Positions 14,304-17,511 of a DNA stretch of 17,511 nucleotides are shown in pieces. Source of the DNA: an uncultured bacterium. Its GTDB lineage: Bacteria > Oederibacteriota > PGYV01 > CAILUR01. Below the pieces are notes generated by a model, which worked only from the letters and a program-made list of their open reading frames with translations, had not been told where the DNA came from and did no database searches. Where the stretch lies: positions 1-17,511 of the forward strand of contig CAILUR010000012.1 in the NCBI GenBank assembly GCA_903837445.1, written 5' to 3'. The first letter of the stretch is position 1. Every line of letters starts with the position of its first letter. The position numbers and the translations under genes are program-made.

Positions 14304-14331
14304 TTGACTTAAAATACTATTTAACTATAAT
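14304..14331 (+). promoter_or_regulatory. Sigma-70 promoter of the GT2 gene at 14380
   Basis: TTGACT (14304-14309) and TATAAT (14326-14331) are separated by 16 bases. Transcription would start near 14338, giving a leader of about 42 bases that contains GAGGAG before the TTG start. Confidence 0.8.
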
Positions 14332-14379
14332 AACTGATAAGTATTTAAAAAAGAAAAATATCTCGAGGAGAACGAAATT

Positions 14380-15405
14380 TTGAAAACGGAATATGTTTCT
14401 ATTATCACTCCCACTTATAATTCCGAGAATGTCATAGGGCAATGTCTGGAAGCCATAGCAGTACAGGATTATCCTAAAGATATGTTTGAAGTGATAATTG
14501 CGGATGCTGGGTCAAAGGACAAGACACTTGAAATAATAAACTCATTTAAAGATCGCCTAAATATAACTATTTATGAAAATCCCTTGAAGACAGGGGAAGC
14601 TGGCAAGAGTGTGGCACTTGAAAAAGCTAAAGGCGGGATTGTTGCACTGATTGACAGCGACAATGTTATGCCTGACAGCACTTTTATAAGTAAAATGGTA
14701 AAACCCTTTGAAGAAGATGCAGAAATTATAGGCACTGAACCGCTTTATTTTGAAAGCAGGAAACAGGAAGCCCCTCTGACGCGATATTTTGCTCTGGCTG
14801 GGATTAATGATCCCTTATGTCTTTTCATAGGGAACTACGACAGGCATAGCTATATTACAGGCAAGTGGACAGGGCTGGATTTAAAAGTAGAAGATAAAGG
14901 CGGCTATTTAAAAATAAATCTTGAAGCCTCAAAAATGCCGACCATAGGCGCGAACGGAACCTTTATGAAAAAAGCGCTCTTGCTGAAGACCAATTATAAA
15001 CCCTATTTATTTGATATTGATTCTGTGTATGAAATTGTGGAACAAGGCTATACAAAGTTTGCAAAAGTAAAAACAGGGATAGTGCACATATATTCTCCTT
15101 CACTTTCTATTTTTGTAAAAAAACAAAACAGGCGCATAAGCGATTTTATGCATTTTAACAAAGCGCAGCAACGCGTATATCCGTGGAAAAAATTTCCAAT
15201 AAAAGCTGTGGTGTGGTTTGCAGTTTGTTGTCTTACGGTGTTGCCTTTACTTTTTCAAATGGTGGCAGGGTTTATAAGAAAGAAAACTTGGGTCTGGATA
15301 TTTCACATAGCGGTGTGCGAACTGACACTGCTGGTATATGCGTGGCAGTTTATAAAAGCAAAAATGATAGGGAAAACAGCAATGAAAAATAGGGATAACT
15401 GGTAA
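14380..15405 (+). CDS. GT2 family glycosyltransferase with C-terminal membrane segments
   Basis: The 341-residue protein has a canonical GT-A domain: VSIITPTYNSENVIGQCLEAI at 6-26, VIIADAGSKDKTLEII, and the donor/metal-binding DSDN at 92-95. An IGANGTFMKKALL segment, characteristic of GT2 enzymes of the SpsA/WcaA kind, follows in the second half. The C-terminus has two hydrophobic segments (about 270-290 and 298-320) that would anchor it in the inner membrane. The start is TTG 14380 after CGAGGAGAACG. An ATG start would remove part of the fold. It has its own promoter and is monocistronic here, converging with a GT4 gene whose stop lies 22 bases away. No strong terminator hairpin is seen between them. 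Substrate is unknown. Confidence 0.88.
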   Translation: MKTEYVSIITPTYNSENVIGQCLEAIAVQDYPKDMFEVIIADAGSKDKTLEIINSFKDRLNITIYENPLKTGEAGKSVALEKAKGGIVALIDSDNVMPDSTFISKMVKPFEEDAEIIGTEPLYFESRKQEAPLTRYFALAGINDPLCLFIGNYDRHSYITGKWTGLDLKVEDKGGYLKINLEASKMPTIGANGTFMKKALLLKTNYKPYLFDIDSVYEIVEQGYTKFAKVKTGIVHIYSPSLSIFVKKQNRRISDFMHFNKAQQRVYPWKKFPIKAVVWFAVCCLTVLPLLFQMVAGFIRKKTWVWIFHIAVCELTLLVYAWQFIKAKMIGKTAMKNRDNW

Positions 15406-15427
15406 TTTTTGAAAAGAAAAAGTAGAA

Positions 15428-16591
15428 TTACGGCGTGTGGATTTTTTCCAATGTAGTAAATTCCGTTTTGGCGATAGTGTCCCAGTTATATTTATTTATA
15501 AAAGTCATTGGAACTTTTTGTGGTTTTGAAAGCTTAAAGGCCGATATAACTGCCTTCGCGTACTCCTCTTTATTAAAACATTTGATTCTTTTCACCCATT
15601 TTCCAAACACTTTAAAAGCGGGAAGGTCATACACCACTACTTTATTTCCATACATAAGTGCTTCTATAACAGATATTCCCCAACCCTCTTCGTGAGAAGG
15701 AAGGAAAAATAAAAATGCTTCGGAAAGATATTTTTTTAATTTGCTGTGTTCCGCATAACCCACAATGGTCACTGCTTTTTCTAAACCGTTTTTAAGAATA
15801 TCTTTTCGCAAAAATTCCATATCGCTCGCCGAGCCCTTGCCTATGACTACAAGCTGATATGCCCCTGCTGCCGACACTTTTTGCCAGATAGGGGCAATAT
15901 CGTAAAGGCCTTTGGAAGGGCGCAGGCCACCGATATACACAGCGAGTTTTTTGTTTTTTTTAAATGTGGTTTTTTTAATAATTTCCACCCCGTTTCTCAC
16001 ACTGAAACAATGCCCTTTGAACCCCCGCGCCAATAGAGTAGCTTTTATTTCATCTCCCGCTTCAGTTTCTAAAGTCAGGAGGGCGCTCGCTCTTTTGGCA
16101 ATCAATGAAAAAGAAAAGGCCTGTATTAAATACAGGATTACATTGTTGATAAAGTTTCCAGGGCGTTTCATAGGGGAATTATATTTATGATGCGTCATAG
16201 CTATCCATTTACATTTAGTTTTTTTTGCGGCGAAGTAAGCAGGCAGGGTGTCACAAAAAAAGTCAGAACTGGTATAGACCATATCAAAACTTTCGGAGGA
16301 CAGGACTTTGGCACAATTGAAAGCAGACACTATATAACCTAAAAGTCGCTGAAAGCCTATGGCTTCGGTTTTAAATAAATATGAGGATTTAATCAAACGG
16401 AGCCGGAGTTTTGCCAACCCAGGGTAATTTTTGGCAGCGATTATGCCACCTTCTGTGGTGTATAAGACAGCCTCAAAATTAGAAGGGAGGCGTTTTAATA
16501 GATTAAATAGCCTGATTTCGCCACCGCTCATAACAGGGGAAAGCCCAAAGCCGTTTGAGATAAAAGCAATTTTAATTTTATTTTGTATCAT
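15428..16591 (-). CDS. GT4-like glycosyltransferase
   Basis: This 387-residue GT-B glycosyltransferase has an N-terminal acceptor-binding domain starting KIAFISNGFGLSPVMSGGEIRLFNLLKRL, with the glycine-rich GG-E loop typical of GT4. It then has a donor domain with AVYIGGLRPSKGLYDIAPIW, QLVVIGKGSASD and VTIVGYAEHSKLKKYLSEAF. The E-x7-E motif is intact (SHEEGWGISVIEAL, Glu302 and Glu310), binding the nucleotide-sugar. It is probably cytosolic or peripheral. It converges with the GT2 gene at 14380 and probably serves the same surface glycan. No Shine-Dalgarno precedes the ATG (16589-16591), and the promoter lies so close that the transcript probably begins at the ATG itself. Confidence 0.87.
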   Translation of the reverse strand: MIQNKIKIAFISNGFGLSPVMSGGEIRLFNLLKRLPSNFEAVLYTTEGGIIAAKNYPGLAKLRLRLIKSSYLFKTEAIGFQRLLGYIVSAFNCAKVLSSESFDMVYTSSDFFCDTLPAYFAAKKTKCKWIAMTHHKYNSPMKRPGNFINNVILYLIQAFSFSLIAKRASALLTLETEAGDEIKATLLARGFKGHCFSVRNGVEIIKKTTFKKNKKLAVYIGGLRPSKGLYDIAPIWQKVSAAGAYQLVVIGKGSASDMEFLRKDILKNGLEKAVTIVGYAEHSKLKKYLSEAFLFFLPSHEEGWGISVIEALMYGNKVVVYDLPAFKVFGKWVKRIKCFNKEEYAKAVISAFKLSKPQKVPMTFINKYNWDTIAKTEFTTLEKIHTP

Positions 16592-16597
16592 TTAATA

Positions 16598-16626
16598 ATT
16601 ATCATATTTTTTCCATTACAAGTCAA
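16598..16626 (-). promoter_or_regulatory. Sigma-70 promoter of the GT4 gene, apparently leaderless
   Basis: On the - strand TTGACT (16621-16626) and GATAAT (16598-16603) are 17 bases apart. Six bases separate the -10 from the ATG at 16591, so the expected transcription start coincides with the A of the start codon. Confidence 0.7.
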
Positions 16627-16848
16627 CCGGTTAAAAAGATATCCATTGAGTTACCCCTTGGAATACTTTGTAGGCTGTTGTAATTTATTGCCAGGGAAGA
16701 GTAGAAAGGGTTGATTTATTTAGGTAATATGCTAATATATTTTTATAATCTTTGTATGGAAAATACTTGATTAGTAGAAGAATTTTTTTATTAAATTTAG
16801 CGATAAAGCAAAAAAGACCTATAAATATATGTTGTTATTAGGAGAAAA
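16627..16848. other. AT-rich intergenic region between divergent genes
   Basis: No gene, RNA fold or repeat is recognised here. It must contain the promoter of the membrane-protein gene at 16849. Several weak candidates exist: TTGATT (16711-16716) with TAATAT (16733-16738) at 16-base spacing, a lone TATAAT at 16744-16749, and TTGATT (16767-16772) with TATTAA (16789-16794). None stands out. Confidence 0.4.
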
Positions 16849-17466
16849 ATGAAAAAAAATGTTTTGAAATATTCACTTGTTGCGTTTGGGATAATTTCTT
16901 TTATAGTGGGACAAATTTTAATTTTTGGGTTAAAAAAGATATTGTTGGGAATAGGTTTAACAGTGGTTTTTCCTATCATTCTAACGGGAGCTTTTATTGA
17001 TTTGAAAAAAATAAGAGAAATGGTTTTGATAAAATTAAAAATGAATGAAAAATTGGGTACTCGAGTGAAAACAATTCTGCTGGGGGCAATGTTTCTTGGA
17101 ACAGGTTTAATAGCGGAACTGGGTATTTACCTCTATAAAGCTAATCTGGTGGTTACAGGTACAGTGCTGTTTCTTTTGGCTTTTCTTGGTTTTGTGATAC
17201 TGGCATACAAAAGTGCAAATGGAACAGAACTTATGGAACTTTTTGAATATAAACAGGACAAACCTTTTTTCCTGCCGGCAAAACTTGCGGTGATAGTCAT
17301 TCTCGCTTTTCTCGCGCAAACCTTTATACATAATAATTTTTGGTTAATAGGCGTACTTACTTATGTGGTTGCCCTCGTACAACTTTTGTTTGTTTTTAGA
17401 TATGCGGGTAAAACTCAAAACGCATTGGGAGTGGATAATTCAAAAGAAAAAAAAAATAAGAGCTAA
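16849..17466 (+). CDS. Unrecognised multi-pass membrane protein
   Basis: I do not recognise this 205-residue protein. It has about six hydrophobic segments (near 7-27, 29-49, 76-96, 100-119, 143-160 and 163-187), separated by short loops, some lysine-rich (DLKKIREMVLIKLKMNEK at about 51-68). It ends in a charged lysine-rich tail (NSKEKKNKS). Positive residues lie in the loop between segments 2 and 3 and at the C-terminus, so those ends probably face the cytoplasm. No catalytic or transporter signature is seen. The ATG follows AGGAG (16841-16845) at normal spacing. It is divergent from the GT4 gene and no downstream gene starts before the window ends, so context gives no functional clue. It could be an accessory protein of the surface-glycan locus. 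Confidence 0.7.
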   Translation: MKKNVLKYSLVAFGIISFIVGQILIFGLKKILLGIGLTVVFPIILTGAFIDLKKIREMVLIKLKMNEKLGTRVKTILLGAMFLGTGLIAELGIYLYKANLVVTGTVLFLLAFLGFVILAYKSANGTELMELFEYKQDKPFFLPAKLAVIVILAFLAQTFIHNNFWLIGVLTYVVALVQLLFVFRYAGKTQNALGVDNSKEKKNKS

Positions 17467-17511
17467 GGTTTTGACTTTGCCAGGGCTCAACGACGCTGGT
17501 CTACGGATTAG

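Noticed and set aside
15406..15427. Terminator between the convergent GT2 and GT4 genes
   Set aside because: Only a weak T-run/A-run pairing is visible, with no GC-rich stem.
17467..17511. Start of a further gene or promoter at the right edge (a TTGACT at 17472-17477)
   Set aside because: There is too little sequence to see a -10, a ribosome binding site or a frame.
1..17511. CRISPR array, insertion sequence, integrase or prophage genes
   Set aside because: No spaced direct repeats, transposase motifs, terminal inverted repeats or phage-like genes were seen anywhere in the window.

Overview
The window looks like one stretch of ordinary chromosome from an AT-rich, Gram-negative-type bacterium. 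Supporting signs are a predicted outer-membrane beta-barrel protein with a signal peptide, a membrane-anchored PpiD/SurA-like foldase, bacterial sigma-70 promoters (TTGACT/TATAAT type), Shine-Dalgarno sequences before most genes, and a CCA-encoding tRNA-Pro. The species cannot be read from the sequence. The gene mix (endonuclease Q, type-2 TyrRS, AmmeMemoRadiSam radical SAM enzyme, many glycosyltransferases, about one third non-ATG starts) would suit an uncultured candidate-phylum lineage, but that is a guess. No IS element, phage gene, CRISPR array or integrase is visible.

Layout. (1) 1-488: the 3' end of a MerR-type regulator, an intergenic hairpin that copies the first bases of the neighbouring tRNA, then tRNA-Pro(GGG). 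(2) 540-3090, + strand, tightly spaced: predicted outer-membrane barrel protein, acylphosphatase, a sigma-70 family factor and adenine phosphoribosyltransferase. A 622-residue GT-C-type membrane glycosyltransferase follows at 3155-5023. (3) 5120-12687, + strand, starting at a probable promoter and ending in a strong hairpin terminator: tyrS, endonuclease Q, LOG-family nucleotide hydrolase overlapping a HAD phosphatase, a GT2 and a GT4 glycosyltransferase, an AmrS-type radical SAM enzyme and a Maf nucleotide pyrophosphatase. Gaps are 96 bases or less and several genes overlap. (4) 12735-14195, - strand: PpiD/SurA-like peptidyl-prolyl isomerase, sharing the bidirectional terminator with maf. (5) 14249-14331: back-to-back divergent promoters serving the isomerase and the next gene. 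(6) 14380-16591: convergent GT2 (+) and GT4 (-) glycosyltransferases. (7) 16849-17466: unrecognised multi-pass membrane protein.

Two themes recur. One is nucleotide and DNA house-cleaning: EndoQ for deaminated bases in DNA, Maf for unwanted NTPs, LOG plus HAD for nucleotide monophosphate breakdown, Apt for adenine salvage. The other is envelope or surface glycan assembly: five glycosyltransferases, the barrel protein and the periplasmic foldase. The most useful observations are an apparently leaderless promoter-start arrangement for the - strand GT4 gene, a bacterial endonuclease Q beside a LOG-HAD overlapping pair, a HAD protein with a changed catalytic motif, a sigma factor lacking region 1.1, and an AmrS enzyme without its usual partners. 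I see no clear wholly new system. The EndoQ-LOG-HAD group is the best candidate for an unrecognised functional unit.
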